From positions 186,001 through 250,000 of the forward strand of contig NZ_CP116009.1 of NCBI RefSeq assembly GCF_027941915.1: a stretch of DNA of 64,000 bases, given 5' to 3'. Shown here one piece after another: positions 1-10,654 of this stretch (positions are counted from its first letter, which is position 1; every line of letters begins with the position of its first letter). The position numbers were made by a program, and so were the translations under genes. The notes beneath the pieces are model-generated. The model made no database searches. It had not been told where the DNA came from and saw only the letters and a list, made by a program, of their open reading frames with translations. The stretch comes from Ramlibacter tataouinensis (GTDB lineage Bacteria > Pseudomonadota > Gammaproteobacteria > Burkholderiales > Burkholderiaceae_C).

Positions 1-33
1 CCTATTGGAGCGGAGCGGATACCAGCGTAGCGG

Positions 34-615
34 TTACGCGAAGTTCTTCTGCGCGAACTCCCAGTTCGCCAGCTTGTCCAGGAAGGTCTCGACGAACTTC
101 TGGCGCAGGTTGCGGTAGTCGATGTAGTAGGCGTGCTCCCAGACGTCCACCGTCAGCACCGCCTTGTCGGCCGTGGTCAGCGGGGTGCCGGCGGCGCCGG
201 TGTTGACGATGTCGACGCTGCCGTCCGGCTTCTTGACCAGCCAGGTCCAGCCGGAGCCGAAGTTGCCGACGGCGGACTTGACGAAGGCTTCGCGGAACGC
301 CGCGTAGCTGCCCCACTTGGACTGGATCGCCTGCGCCAGCGCACCGGTGGGCTCGCCGCCGCCGTTGGGCTTCATGCAGTTCCAGAAGAACGTGTGGTTC
401 CAGACCTGGGCCGCGTTGTTGTAGATGCCGCCGGAGGACTTCTTGACGATGTCTTCCAGTTCCATCTTCTCGAACTCGGTGCCCTTCTGCAGGTTGTTCA
501 GGTTCACCACGTAGGCGTTGTGGTGCTTGCCGTGGTGGTACTCCAGGGTTTCCTTGGAATAGTGCGGCGCCAGCGAATCGATCGGGTACGGGAGCGGGGG
601 CAGGGTGTGTTCCAT
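34..615 (-). CDS. sodB: Superoxide dismutase, Fe type
   Basis: The 193-residue product dismutes superoxide to oxygen and peroxide in the cytoplasm. It has the Fe/Mn SOD layout: an N-terminal helical domain with the metal-ligand region HGKHHNAYVVNLNN, then QVWNHTFFWNCM, and the C-terminal ligand motif DVWEHAYYIDYRN. The length is typical of the family. The Trp-Asn-His-Thr-Phe-Phe-Trp stretch favours the iron form, which is inference from family experience. The ATG is preceded by GAGGA at suitable spacing. It lies 49 bp downstream of xseA on the same strand, so partial co-transcription is possible. Confidence 0.96.
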   Translation of the reverse strand: MEHTLPPLPYPIDSLAPHYSKETLEYHHGKHHNAYVVNLNNLQKGTEFEKMELEDIVKKSSGGIYNNAAQVWNHTFFWNCMKPNGGGEPTGALAQAIQSKWGSYAAFREAFVKSAVGNFGSGWTWLVKKPDGSVDIVNTGAAGTPLTTADKAVLTVDVWEHAYYIDYRNLRQKFVETFLDKLANWEFAQKNFA

Positions 616-664
616 GGTTCCTCGAGTTGGTTGTTGGTCTGTCAGAAGCGGACGATTCTAGGCA

Positions 665-1957
665 CTAAAGCAACCTCGGCTGGACCACCGCCAGATCAAC
701 CTCTCCTTCCGACAGGGTTGCCCGCAGCACCTGGCCGGTGCGGGTCTGCGCCGCCCGGCAAACCACGTGCCCGTCCTCGTCGGTCAGCAGCGCATAGCCG
801 CGCTGCAGCACCAGCCGCGGGTCCAGCAGTTGCAGCCGCAGGTCGGCGCGGTGCAGGCGCTCGTGCTGGCGCTGCAACTCGCGGGGCAGCGCGGCCGCGT
901 GGCGGCTGTCGCGTGCGGCCAGTTCCGAGCGCGCCCGTTCGAGCCGCAGCCGCACCGCATGGCGCAGCCGGTCGCCGAGCTGGCCGAGGGCGCGCTGCTG
1001 CTGGGCGAGCCGCGACGAGGGCCGGCCCAGGCGTCCGCTGGCCTGGTCCAGCCGCTGCGCGGCCGTGTCCAGCCGGCGCATGACGGCGGCCCGCAGGCGC
1101 TCGTCCGTGCCTTGCAGGTCCTGCAGCCAGTCCGCACGCGGCCGGGTCACCAGCTCGGCGGCGGCGGTCGGGGTCGGCGCGCGCAGGTCGGCGCAGAAGT
1201 CGGCGATGGTGAAGTCGGTCTCGTGGCCGACGCCGCACACCAGCGGCACCGGACTGCGCACCACCGCACGGGCCAGCGCTTCCTCGTTGAAGGACCACAG
1301 GTCCTCGATCGAGCCGCCGCCGCGCACCAGCAGGATCACGTCGATGCGGCCCGCCGCCGCTTCGACGTACAGCGCCTCGAGCGCACGGACGAGCTCGCCC
1401 GCGGCCTGAGGCCCCTGCACCGGCGCGGGCGCCAGCACCACCGGGATGTGCGGCACGCGCCGCCGCAAGGCGGTGGCCACGTCGTGCAGCGCGGCGGCGC
1501 CGGTGGAAGTGACCAGGCCGATCGCGCGCGGCATCGCCGGCAGGGGCCTCTTGCGGTCGGCATCGAACAGGCCTTCGGCTTCCAGCCGGGCCTTGAGCTG
1601 GGCGAAGCGCTCGTACCAGGCGCCCTGCCCTGCCCGCCGCAGGCTTTCGACCACCAGCTGCAGGTCCCCGCGCGGCTCGTAGACCGTCAGCCGGCCCTGC
1701 ACCTCGACCAGGTCGCCGTCGCGCGGCACGAAATCGAGCAGGCCGGCCGCCCGGCGGAACATGGCGCAACGCAGCTGACCCTGCGGATCCTTGAGCGAGA
1801 AGTACAGATGCCCGCTGGACGGGCGCGAGCAGCCCGAAACCTCGCCGCGGACCGCCACCGGATTGAGTCGCGCGTCCAGGAAGTCCGCAACGGCGCGGCA
1901 CAGCGCGCCGACTTGCCAGATCCGCGGCGAAAACGCTGGGTCGGCCGGGCCGGTCAT
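665..1957 (-). CDS. xseA: Exodeoxyribonuclease VII large subunit
   Basis: About 430 residues. This is the catalytic large subunit of exonuclease VII, which degrades single-stranded DNA together with XseB. An N-terminal OB fold (around RGEVSGCSRPSSGHLYFSLKD) is followed by the family core with AIGLVTSTGAAALHD and LVRGGGSIEDLWSFNEEALA, then CGVGHETDFTIAD and a long Arg/Leu-rich coiled-coil C terminus. I chose the internal ATG giving MTGPADPAF. The frame stays open to a TTG at 1990 and an ATG at 1984, but neither adds family-like sequence. xseB is not adjacent. Confidence 0.93.
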   Translation of the reverse strand: MTGPADPAFSPRIWQVGALCRAVADFLDARLNPVAVRGEVSGCSRPSSGHLYFSLKDPQGQLRCAMFRRAAGLLDFVPRDGDLVEVQGRLTVYEPRGDLQLVVESLRRAGQGAWYERFAQLKARLEAEGLFDADRKRPLPAMPRAIGLVTSTGAAALHDVATALRRRVPHIPVVLAPAPVQGPQAAGELVRALEALYVEAAAGRIDVILLVRGGGSIEDLWSFNEEALARAVVRSPVPLVCGVGHETDFTIADFCADLRAPTPTAAAELVTRPRADWLQDLQGTDERLRAAVMRRLDTAAQRLDQASGRLGRPSSRLAQQQRALGQLGDRLRHAVRLRLERARSELAARDSRHAAALPRELQRQHERLHRADLRLQLLDPRLVLQRGYALLTDEDGHVVCRAAQTRTGQVLRATLSEGEVDLAVVQPRLL

Positions 1958-2286
1958 CAGGCGCGACGCGGCTGGCCAGCACATCCGCAACGGGACTTAG
2001 TCCACAGCGCGAGCGGGCTGCACTTGGAAACGAACCCGTCCCGGGAAAATGCTGATTCCGTCGAGCAAGTGCTTGATTTCACAGCGTTTTTTCCTGCTGA
2101 ATTTGTGATCGAACTGACAAATGGAAGCATTCATGCGGCCTGCGCGGCCATGGGGCGGTGGTTCTGCACAAAGTTGTCCACATCTTCTGTGAGTCGCTTC
2201 CTACGGTCGATGGCGTTTGTCCGACCGCGCCCGAGCTCCTCCATAATCGCGCCACCTTTTCGCATTCCAAGCCCGGCGGAGCCCCT

Positions 2287-2915
<629 letters not shown>

Positions 2916-2919
<4 letters not shown>

Positions 2920-3344
2920 ACTTCCGCGGCCGCACCCGGGAAGAGCCGGAGATCAACCTGATCCCGTTCATCGACGTGCTGCTGGTGGTGCTGATCTTCC
3001 TGATGCTGTCCACCACCTACAGCAAGTTCACCGAGCTGCAATTGCGCCTGCCGGTGGCCGACGCCGACGCCCAGCGCGACTACCCGCGCGAGGTGATCGT
3101 CGGGGTGGCCAGCGACGGCCGCTACACCGTCAATCGCGAGGCGGTCAGCGGCCGCAGCCCCGACGTGCTGGCGCAGGCGCTGTCCGAAGCCGCCAAGGCC
3201 GGGCGCGAGAGCGTCATCATCATCAGCGCCGACGCCACTGCGCCGCACCAGTCGGTGATCACCGTGCTGGAAGCGGCACGCCGCTCCGGCCTGCAGCAGA
3301 TCACCTTCGCGGCGCAGTCGTCGGCGCAGGCCGGCGGACGCTGA
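2916..3344 (+). CDS. exbD: ExbD/TolR-family biopolymer transport protein
   Basis: A 142-residue protein with one N-terminal membrane segment (NLIPFIDVLLVVLIFLMLST) containing the conserved pore Asp, followed by a periplasmic domain. It pairs with the upstream ExbB to energise TonB-type outer-membrane transport. Translation is coupled to exbB by an ATGA overlap. A TonB-dependent receptor is encoded at 60.5 kb in the same window, but any dedicated partnership is unknown. lpxK follows 5 bases downstream. Confidence 0.92.
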
Positions 3345-3349
3345 AGCCG

Positions 3350-4351
3350 ATGCGCCAGGCCCTGCAGAGCGCCTGGCTGCGCCGGGGGCCGCTGGCCCGG
3401 GCGCTCTTCCCCGTTTCCCTGCTGTACGGCAGCGCGGTGCGCGTGCGTGGAAGCCTGTACCGCGCCGGCATGCTGGAAGTGGAACGCGCGCCGGTGCCGG
3501 TCGTGGTGGTCGGCAACGTCGTGGCCGGCGGCGCCGGCAAGACACCGGTGGTGATGGCCATCGCCGAGCGGCTTGCGGCCGAAGGGCTGAAGGTCGGCGT
3601 GGTCTCGCGCGGGCACGGCCGGCACGGCGGCGACTGCCTGCCGGTGGCGCCCGGCAGCGATCCGGCCAAGGTCGGCGACGAACCCCTGCTGGTGGCCACG
3701 CGCTGCCGCGTGCCGGTGTTCGTCGCCGCGCGCCGTCCGCAGGCCGTGCAGGCGCTGCTGCAGGCGCATCCCGGCACGCAGGTGATCCTCAGCGACGACG
3801 GCCTGCAGCACCGCGCGATGGCGCGGGACGTGGAGATCTGCGTCTTCGACCGGCGCGGGGTGGGCAATGGCTGGCTGCTGCCGGCGGGGCCGCTGCGCGA
3901 GCCATGGCCGCGCGCGGTCGACCTCGTGCTGCGCGACGCGCAGACGCCCGGCATCGAGGGCTTCGTGGTGCGGCGCCGGCTGGCAGGCTACGCCTGGCGA
4001 GCCGACGGCGAGCGCCTGGAGCTGCGGGCGCTGGCGGCTGCGGGTGATTGCGCGGCCCTGGCGGGGATCGCGCAGCCGCAGGCCTTCTTCGACCAGCTGC
4101 GCGCGGCCGGCATCCGGCTGCGCGAGACCTGGGCCTTGCCGGACCACCACGAATTCGGCGCCCCGGAGCCCTGGTCCGCGACCGCCGGGCCGCTGCTGTG
4201 CACCGAAAAGGACGCCGTCAAGCTGTGGCGCCACCGCCCCGACGCCTGGGCCGTTCCGCTGGAGCTGGAGATCGACGCCGGCTTCTGGCCTGCCCTGCAT
4301 TCGCTGCTGCGGCCAAAGCTATCATCGCCGGATGGACCCCAAACTGCTTGA
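3350..4351 (+). CDS. lpxK: Tetraacyldisaccharide 4'-kinase
   Basis: A 333-residue inner-membrane-associated kinase that phosphorylates the lipid A precursor disaccharide-1-phosphate at position 4'. Visible signs are the N-terminal hydrophobic/basic region, the P-loop [28 protein letters not shown] and [15 protein letters not shown]. The length matches the family. The open frame extends upstream to 2846, but the ATG at 3350 lies directly after exbD and gives the family N terminus. Its 3' end overlaps the next small gene by 20 bases. Confidence 0.95.
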   Translation: MRQALQSAWLRRGPLARALFPVSLLYGSAVRVRGSLYRAGMLEVERAPVPVVVVGNVVAGGAGKTPVVMAIAERLAAEGLKVGVVSRGHGRHGGDCLPVAPGSDPAKVGDEPLLVATRCRVPVFVAARRPQAVQALLQAHPGTQVILSDDGLQHRAMARDVEICVFDRRGVGNGWLLPAGPLREPWPRAVDLVLRDAQTPGIEGFVVRRRLAGYAWRADGERLELRALAAAGDCAALAGIAQPQAFFDQLRAAGIRLRETWALPDHHEFGAPEPWSATAGPLLCTEKDAVKLWRHRPDAWAVPLELEIDAGFWPALHSLLRPKLSSPDGPQTA

Positions 4352-4538
4352 GCTGCTGGTCTGCCCGGTCACCAAGGGCCACCTCGACTACGACCGCTCG
4401 CGGCAGGAACTGGTCTCGCGCAGCGCCCGCCTCGCCTACCCGGTCCGCGACGGCATCCCGGTGTTGCTGGAGGACGAGGCGCGCGCCCTGAGCGACGAGG
4501 AACTCGAGCGCCTGCCCACGCGCACCCCGCTGGCCTGA
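4332..4538 (+). CDS. Trm112-family small protein (YcaR-like)
   Basis: A 68-residue protein starting [16 protein letters not shown], with the Trm112/UPF0434 fold pattern ending in [15 protein letters not shown]. Its role in bacteria is not settled. The gene is characteristically wedged between lpxK and kdsB, as here, overlapping the end of lpxK in another frame and stopping 4 bases before kdsB. Only one Cys is seen, so a metal site is unlikely. Confidence 0.9.
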   Translation: MDPKLLELLVCPVTKGHLDYDRSRQELVSRSARLAYPVRDGIPVLLEDEARALSDEELERLPTRTPLA

Positions 4539-4542
4539 CGCC

Positions 4543-5307
4543 GTGGGCTTCACCGTCGTCATTCCGGCGCGACTGGCCTCGACCCGGTTGCCCAACAAGC
4601 CGCTGGCCGACATCGCCGGCAAGCCGATGGTGGTGCGCGTGGCCGAGCGGGCCCGCCGCTCGGGAGCCAGCCGCGTCGTCGTCGCCGCCGACAGCACCGC
4701 CATCGTCGAAGCCTGCCGCAGCCACGGCGTCGAAGCGCTGCTGACCTCGCCCGACCATCCATCGGGGACCGACCGGCTGGCCGAAGCCAGCCGCCTGCTG
4801 CAACTGGGCGACGACGAGATCGTGGTCAACGTGCAGGGCGACGAGCCGCTGATCGAGCCGGCCCTGGTCGACGCGGTCGCCGCGCTGTTGCTGCAGCGGC
4901 AGGACGCATCCATGGGTACCGCGGCGCACCCGCTGCAGGACGTCGCCGAGTTCGCCAATCCGAACGTGGTCAAGGTCGTCACCGACGCCGCCGGCCTGGC
5001 GCTGTACTTCAGCCGGGCGCCGATCGCCTGGTGGCGCGATGGCTTTGCCAACGGCATGGCCAGCCTGCCCGAGCCGGCCCCGCTGCGGCACATCGGCATC
5101 TACTCCTATCGCTCCGGCTTCCTGCGCCGCTTCCCCGACCTGCCGCCGGCGCCGATCGAGCAGCTCGAGGCGCTGGAGCAGCTGCGCGCGCTCTGGCATG
5201 GCCACCGGATCGCGGTGCACGTGAGCGCCGGTGCGCCCGGCCCCGGGGTCGACACGCCGGACGACCTGGCGCGGGTGCGCGCCGCCTTCGCGCGGCTGCC
5301 GGATTGA
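4543..5307 (+). CDS. kdsB: 3-deoxy-manno-octulosonate cytidylyltransferase
   Basis: A 254-residue cytoplasmic enzyme that makes CMP-Kdo from CTP and Kdo for lipopolysaccharide core assembly. It begins with [17 protein letters not shown] (nucleotide-binding loop), then [14 protein letters not shown] and [13 protein letters not shown], all diagnostic. The start is GTG, 4 bases after the preceding stop, and no ATG fits. It shares an operon-like arrangement with lpxK, consistent with both serving LPS synthesis. Confidence 0.95.
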   Translation: MGFTVVIPARLASTRLPNKPLADIAGKPMVVRVAERARRSGASRVVVAADSTAIVEACRSHGVEALLTSPDHPSGTDRLAEASRLLQLGDDEIVVNVQGDEPLIEPALVDAVAALLLQRQDASMGTAAHPLQDVAEFANPNVVKVVTDAAGLALYFSRAPIAWWRDGFANGMASLPEPAPLRHIGIYSYRSGFLRRFPDLPPAPIEQLEALEQLRALWHGHRIAVHVSAGAPGPGVDTPDDLARVRAAFARLPD

Positions 5308-5377
5308 GCGCAAGCCGCGCCGAGGCTGCGTGCTATCCTCAAGCGCAATGACGCGCAGCGGCCCGGCGGGAGGATGA

Positions 5378-6076
<699 letters not shown>

Positions 6077-6089
6077 GCCCGTCTCGGCA

Positions 6090-6230
6090 GCCTTCCCGCG
6101 CAGGCGGGGCCTTCGCGTCGAGGTGCGTTGCGCTGGATCCCCGCCTTCGCGGGGGGTGACATTGCTTCCCAAGCCAATCTGAATGCCCCGCCTTCGCGGG
6201 GGACGGTGCCCCGCGGTCGCGGGGGACGGC
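6090..6230. repeat. Array of four GC palindromes between adk and the asparaginase gene
   Basis: Four short inverted repeats lie in about 130 bases: 6095-6108 (CCCGCGCAGGCGGG), 6139-6154 and 6186-6201 (both CCCCGCCTTCGCGGGG), and 6209-6224 (CCCCGCGGTCGCGGGG). They sit between two convergent genes. They resemble the multi-copy intergenic palindromes common in Burkholderiales genomes and may also help end transcription from both sides. Confidence 0.75.
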
Positions 6231-6237
6231 GGCTTCC

Positions 6238-7164
6238 TCAGCCCAGCAACTCCAGCAGGAGGTCCACCCGCGCCTTCACCGGTGTCAGCGGGTGCGCCGG
6301 CAGGCGGTCGCCGGGCTGGCCGATCACCTCGCCGTCCAGGCAGCGGGTCGAGCGCACCACGCGCACGCCCCGGTCCATGGCACGCAGCAGCGCCTGCTCC
6401 ATCTCCGAGTTGAGGCTGCCGTTGCCGGTGCCGGCCGCCACCAGGCCGCGCACGCCGGCGGCCACCAGGGCATCGACCGTGCGCGCGCCCGCGCCGGCCT
6501 GGTTGGTGACGATCTCGACCCACGGCCACTCGCGCGTGCGTGCGAGCCGGTCCAACAGCGCCGCCTCGGCCGAGCCCTGCGGCCAGGCCCGCAACCGGCG
6601 CAGCCGGCCGGCTTCCACGTAAGCCAGCGGCCCGGCGTCGCCGGAACCGAACGCATCCAGCCGGTACGGGTGCAGCTTGCGCACCTCGGCCGCGCCGTGC
6701 ACAACGCCGGCGCAGACCGCCGTCACGCCTTGCGCCCCGGGGTGCCGGGCGACGGCAAAGGCGTCCACCAGGTTCTGCGGACCGTCCGGCACCAGCGCCG
6801 TGGCCGGCCGCATGGCGCAGGTGATCACCACCGGCCTGGCGGGCGCCAGCACGCGCTGCAGGAACCAGGCGGTTTCCTCCAGCGTGTCGGTGCCATGGGT
6901 GATGACGATGCCGGCCACGTCCGCCTGCGCCAGCCAGTGGGCGCAGCGGGCCGCCAGGGCTTGCCACACGCCGAAAGCCATGTCCTTGCTGTCGATCTGC
7001 GCCACCTGCTCGGTGGCGACCGGCACGCCGGCCAGCTCGGGAATGCCCGCCAGCAGCTCGCCGACGCCGATCTGGCCGGCGACGTAGCCCATGTCCGCGC
7101 CCGGTGCGCCCCTTCCTGCGATGGTCCCCCCGGTGCCCAGCACCACGATCCTGTTCGAAGTCAC
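6238..7164 (-). CDS. L-asparaginase (type I/II family)
   Basis: About 308 residues. It hydrolyses asparagine to aspartate and ammonia. Both catalytic Thr motifs are present: [13 protein letters not shown] near the N terminus and [16 protein letters not shown] in the middle. [12 protein letters not shown] and RSTRCLDG follow. No signal peptide is evident, suggesting a cytoplasmic enzyme. The start is one of two GTG codons (7170 or 7164). The inner one is better spaced from AGGGA. The gene diverges from lexA, and the LexA boxes lie 19-53 bases upstream of its start, so SOS control is possible. Confidence 0.9.
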   Translation of the reverse strand: MTSNRIVVLGTGGTIAGRGAPGADMGYVAGQIGVGELLAGIPELAGVPVATEQVAQIDSKDMAFGVWQALAARCAHWLAQADVAGIVITHGTDTLEETAWFLQRVLAPARPVVITCAMRPATALVPDGPQNLVDAFAVARHPGAQGVTAVCAGVVHGAAEVRKLHPYRLDAFGSGDAGPLAYVEAGRLRRLRAWPQGSAEAALLDRLARTREWPWVEIVTNQAGAGARTVDALVAAGVRGLVAAGTGNGSLNSEMEQALLRAMDRGVRVVRSTRCLDGEVIGQPGDRLPAHPLTPVKARVDLLLELLG

Positions 7165-7182
7165 TTGCACTCTTTCCCTAAA

Positions 7183-7198
7183 CTGGTTAAAAATACAG
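7183..7198. promoter_or_regulatory. LexA (SOS) box 1
   Basis: CTG-N10-CAG with an A/T-rich middle (CTGGTTAAAAATACAG) matches the proteobacterial LexA operator. It lies 45 bases before the lexA start and 19 bases before the divergent asparaginase start. Confidence 0.88.
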
Positions 7199-7201
7199 AT
7201 A

Positions 7202-7217
7202 CTGGATGGGTAGCCAG
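7202..7217. promoter_or_regulatory. LexA (SOS) box 2
   Basis: A second CTG-N10-CAG (CTGGATGGGTAGCCAG) has its centre 19 bases from that of box 1. Tandem operators before lexA are typical of autoregulation, as in E. coli lexA. The middle is less A/T-rich, so this is probably the weaker site. Confidence 0.8.
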
Positions 7218-7242
7218 TGACTGCCCCCGAAGGAGCCAGCCC

Positions 7243-7917
7243 ATGACCGAGTCGCCCAAGCTCACCGCGCGCCAGCAGCAGATTCTGGACCTGATCCAGG
7301 CCGCCGTAGCGCGCACCGGCGCCCCGCCCACCCGCGCCGAGATCGCCGCCGAACTGGGCTTCAAGTCGCCCAACGCCGCCGAGGAGCACCTGCAGGCGCT
7401 CGCCCGCAAGGGCGTGATCGAGCTGGTCAGCGGCACCTCGCGCGGCATCCGCCTGAAAGACGCCACGCTGCGCTCCATCCACGAGTCGCGCTTCAAGCAG
7501 TTCGCGCTGTCGCTGCCGGGCATGGCGCAGATCCCGCTGCCGCTGGTCGGCCGCGTGGCGGCCGGCTCGCCCATCCTGGCGCAGGAGCACATCGACCAGA
7601 CCTACTACGTCGAGAGCACCCTGTTCCAGCGCCGCCCCGACTACCTGCTCAAGGTGCGCGGCATGTCTATGCGCGACGCCGGCATCATGGACGGCGACCT
7701 GCTCGCCGTCATGGCCACCCGCGAAGCCAAGAACGGCCAGATCGTGGTCGCGCGGCTGGGCGACGAGGTCACGGTCAAGCGCTTCCGGCGCAACAAGCAG
7801 GTGGTCGAGCTGCACGCCGAGAACCCGGACTACCCGACCATCGTGGTCAATCCCGGCGAGCCGTTCGAGATCGAGGGCCTGGCCGTGGGCCTGATCCGCA
7901 ACACCATGCTGATGTAG
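7243..7917 (+). CDS. lexA: LexA repressor
   Basis: A 224-residue SOS repressor. The N-terminal winged-helix domain starts [14 protein letters not shown], with a recognition helix in [20 protein letters not shown]. The C-terminal S24 autoprotease domain holds the cleavage region [11 protein letters not shown], the catalytic Ser in [17 protein letters not shown] and the catalytic Lys in [13 protein letters not shown] precedes the ATG. Two operator sites lie immediately upstream, so it should repress itself. Confidence 0.98.
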   Translation: MTESPKLTARQQQILDLIQAAVARTGAPPTRAEIAAELGFKSPNAAEEHLQALARKGVIELVSGTSRGIRLKDATLRSIHESRFKQFALSLPGMAQIPLPLVGRVAAGSPILAQEHIDQTYYVESTLFQRRPDYLLKVRGMSMRDAGIMDGDLLAVMATREAKNGQIVVARLGDEVTVKRFRRNKQVVELHAENPDYPTIVVNPGEPFEIEGLAVGLIRNTMLM

Positions 7918-8039
7918 GCCGCCGCCGGAAGGCAGCAGGTGGCGGGCGTATGGCGCGCAAGGCGCCATCACCCTGCGCCTTCCGGCACCGCATCGCCAAT
8001 CTCGCCTGTGTTTCGTGCCTGAAGTTCAAGGAAAGCGAC

Positions 8040-8375
8040 ATGGGACTCACGATCTGCACTTTCGCCCGCGTGCTGGGCGCGGCTCGCCGCTGGTTCGCCG
8101 GCCGCGCCGCTTCCGCGGCGCATCAGCCGGCCTTCGCCGGCTCGCCGCTGCGGCCGGCGGGCATCCGCGGCCTGCACACCGCACCCTGCCGCGCGCAGGT
8201 CGCCTGGCCGCAGCGCAGCCCCTCGCCCCTGCCGCGGCGGCCGTTGCGCGTGCTGCGCGTGGTCGACGCCGCGCTCGGCCCCCGCACGGCCGGGCGGCTG
8301 GTGATCTCCGGCCGCATGGCCGACGTCTGCGCCGAGCTCGACCGCCTGGTCGCGCTGGAGTCGGCCGCCGCCTGA
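8040..8375 (+). CDS. Small conserved hypothetical protein
   Basis: A 111-residue product. The N-terminal half is basic and Ala/Arg/Pro-rich. The C-terminal 45 residues (from LRVLRVVDAALG to DRLVALESAAA) look folded, and this half is more family-like. AAGGAAAG at good spacing before ATG 8040 decides the start. The frame is open upstream to 7950 without a ribosome site. I do not recognise a function. It follows lexA on the same strand after 120 bases. Confidence 0.6.
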   Translation: MGLTICTFARVLGAARRWFAGRAASAAHQPAFAGSPLRPAGIRGLHTAPCRAQVAWPQRSPSPLPRRPLRVLRVVDAALGPRTAGRLVISGRMADVCAELDRLVALESAAA

Positions 8376-8431
8376 GCTGTTCATGGGCCACAAGCGGAAA
8401 CGCACAGCGTTTCCGATGTGACAATCGCCCC

Positions 8432-9439
8432 ATGAACATCGTGATCCTCGACGATTACCAGGACGCCGTTCGCAAGCTGCAATGCGCGGCCAAGCTCGAG
8501 GCCTTCCCCGCCAAGGTCTATACCAACACCGTCAAGGGCATCGGCCAGCTGTCCGTTCGCCTGCGCGACGCCGACGTGATCGTGCTGATCCGCGAGCGCA
8601 CCCCCATCAGCCGCCAGTTGGTCGAGAAGCTGCCGCGCCTGAAGCTGATCTCCCAGACCGGCCGCGCCGGCCCACACATCGACGTGGCGGCCTGCACCGA
8701 GCGCGGCGTGGTCGTCACCGAGGGCATCAGCTCACCCGTGGCCCCGGCCGAGCTGACCTGGGCGCTGATCATGGCCGCCATGCGGCGCCTGCCCCAGTAC
8801 GTCGCCACGCTCAAGCATGGCGCCTGGCAGCAGTCGGGCATGAAGTCGGCCTCCATGCCCACCAACTTCGGCCTCGGCATGGTGCTGCGGGGCAAGACCC
8901 TGGGCATCTGGGGCTACGGCAGGATCGGCCAGCTGGTGGCCAGCTATGGCCGCGCCTTCGGCATGCAGGTGCTGGTGTGGGGCCGCGAGGGCTCGCGCTC
9001 GCGCGCCGAGGCCGACGGCCACATCGCCGCCGAAAGCCGCGAGCAGCTCTTCACCTACAGCGACGTGCTCAGCCTGCACCTGCGGCTCAACCCCGAGACC
9101 GAGGGCATCGTGAGACTCGAGGACCTCTCGCGCATGAAGCCGCACTCGCTGTTCGTCAACACCTCGCGCGCCGAGCTGATCGAGCAAGACGCGCTGATCG
9201 CCGCCCTGAACCGCGGCCGCCCCGGCATGGCCGCGATCGACGTGTTCGAGAGCGAGCCGATCCTGCAGGGCCACGCCCTGCTGCGGCTGGAAAACTGCAT
9301 CTGCACCCCGCACATCGGCTACGTCGAGCAGGAAAACTACGAGTTGTTGTTCGGCTCGGCCTTCGACAACGTGGTCAACTTCATCCGCGGCGAGCCGACC
9401 CACGTGGTCAACCCCGAAGCCCTGCAGGTGCGCCGCTGA
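8432..9439 (+). CDS. D-isomer-specific 2-hydroxyacid dehydrogenase
   Basis: A 335-residue NAD(P)-dependent oxidoreductase of the D-2-hydroxyacid dehydrogenase family. It has an N-terminal catalytic half, a Rossmann motif TLGIWGYGRIGQLVASYG, and the catalytic Arg (NTSRAELIE), Glu (DVFESEPI) and His (CTPHIGYVE). The substrate cannot be read from sequence. It lies just before an MFS carrier gene (13-base gap), so the two may be co-transcribed. Confidence 0.88.
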   Translation: MNIVILDDYQDAVRKLQCAAKLEAFPAKVYTNTVKGIGQLSVRLRDADVIVLIRERTPISRQLVEKLPRLKLISQTGRAGPHIDVAACTERGVVVTEGISSPVAPAELTWALIMAAMRRLPQYVATLKHGAWQQSGMKSASMPTNFGLGMVLRGKTLGIWGYGRIGQLVASYGRAFGMQVLVWGREGSRSRAEADGHIAAESREQLFTYSDVLSLHLRLNPETEGIVRLEDLSRMKPHSLFVNTSRAELIEQDALIAALNRGRPGMAAIDVFESEPILQGHALLRLENCICTPHIGYVEQENYELLFGSAFDNVVNFIRGEPTHVVNPEALQVRR

Positions 9440-9452
9440 AGCGGGCCGCGCC

Positions 9453-10646
9453 ATGACAGCGCCCGGCGCCGCCGCAGCCACGGCCGGCCGCGCCGCCCCA
9501 GCGCCGGTTCTCTGGGCGCTGCTGTTCGGCAACTTCGTCATCGGCGCCGGCGTGATGGTGGTGGCCGGCACCCTCAACGAGATCAGCGATTCCCTGCAGG
9601 TGCCGGTGGCCACCGCCGGCCAGTTGATCACCGTCGGCGGCGTGGTGATGTGCCTGGGCGCGCCGCTGCTGGCCGCCGTGGTCGCCGGCTGGGACCGGCG
9701 CCGGCTGCTGGCCCTGGTACTGCTCTGGTACGCGCTGCTGCACCTAGCGTGCGCGCTGGCGCCGGGTTTCGGCGCCCTGCTGTCGCTGCGGGCGCTGGCG
9801 GTCGTCGCGCCCGCCATCTTCACGCCGCAGGCCGCGGCCTGCGTCGGCTTGCTGGTGCCCGCACACGAACGCGGCCGCGCGATCACCTTCGTGTTCCTCG
9901 GCTGGTCGCTGGCCTCGGTGCTGGGAATGCCGATGGGCGCCTTCATCGGCGGCGTGCTCGGCTGGCAGGCGGCCTTCGGCGCCGTGGCCGTGCTGGCGAT
10001 GGTCGGCGCCGCTTGGGTCTGGCGCAGCATGCCCGACGGCGTGCGTCCACCTGCGCTCTCGGCGCGCGCCTGGGCCGACACGCTGGGCTCGCGTCCGCTG
10101 ATGCTGTGCATCGCGGTGACGGTCCTGTACTCGGCCGGGCAGTTCGTGCTGTTCTCCTACCTCGCGCCCTACTTCCGCCATGCCCTGGGCACGGGGCCGA
10201 CGGCGATCAGCCTGATGTTCATGTGGTTCGGGCTGTTCGGCTTCATCGGCAATGTTCTGATGTCGCGCAACGTCGACCGCGTGGGCGCCGCCCGCTCGGT
10301 GGGGATCGGCATCGGCCTGATGGTCGCCAGCTTCGCGCTGTGGCCGCTGGGCACCTCGGTGCTGGCGATGGCGCTGGTGGTGGTGCCGTGGGCGCTGGGC
10401 TGCTTTGCCTCCAACTCGGCCCAGCAGGCCCGGCTGGTCGGCCTGGCGCCCGGCCTGGCCGCCGGCTCCATCGCCCTCAACTCCTCCGCCATGTATGCCG
10501 GACAGGCGATCGGCGCCGCCGGCGGCGGCTGGCTGATGCTGCACAGCGGATTCGGCCTGCTGCACTGGGCCGGGCTCGCTTCGCTGATCGCGGCCCTGGG
10601 CCTGAGCATGCTGGCCACCCGGGCGACCAGGACCGCGCGCGGATAA
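9453..10646 (+). CDS. MFS transporter, DHA1-like (12 TM)
   Basis: A 397-residue inner-membrane carrier of the major facilitator superfamily. About twelve hydrophobic segments are visible, with the family signatures GWDRRRLLALVLL between TM2 and TM3 and RGRAITFVFLGWSLASVLG near TM4-5. It resembles the sugar-efflux/drug-efflux (AraJ-like) subgroup. Substrate unknown. It is followed after 8 bases by the 3-hydroxyacyl-CoA dehydrogenase gene. Confidence 0.85.
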   Translation: MTAPGAAAATAGRAAPAPVLWALLFGNFVIGAGVMVVAGTLNEISDSLQVPVATAGQLITVGGVVMCLGAPLLAAVVAGWDRRRLLALVLLWYALLHLACALAPGFGALLSLRALAVVAPAIFTPQAAACVGLLVPAHERGRAITFVFLGWSLASVLGMPMGAFIGGVLGWQAAFGAVAVLAMVGAAWVWRSMPDGVRPPALSARAWADTLGSRPLMLCIAVTVLYSAGQFVLFSYLAPYFRHALGTGPTAISLMFMWFGLFGFIGNVLMSRNVDRVGAARSVGIGIGLMVASFALWPLGTSVLAMALVVVPWALGCFASNSAQQARLVGLAPGLAAGSIALNSSAMYAGQAIGAAGGGWLMLHSGFGLLHWAGLASLIAALGLSMLATRATRTARG

Positions 10647-10654
10647 TCCCGGCC

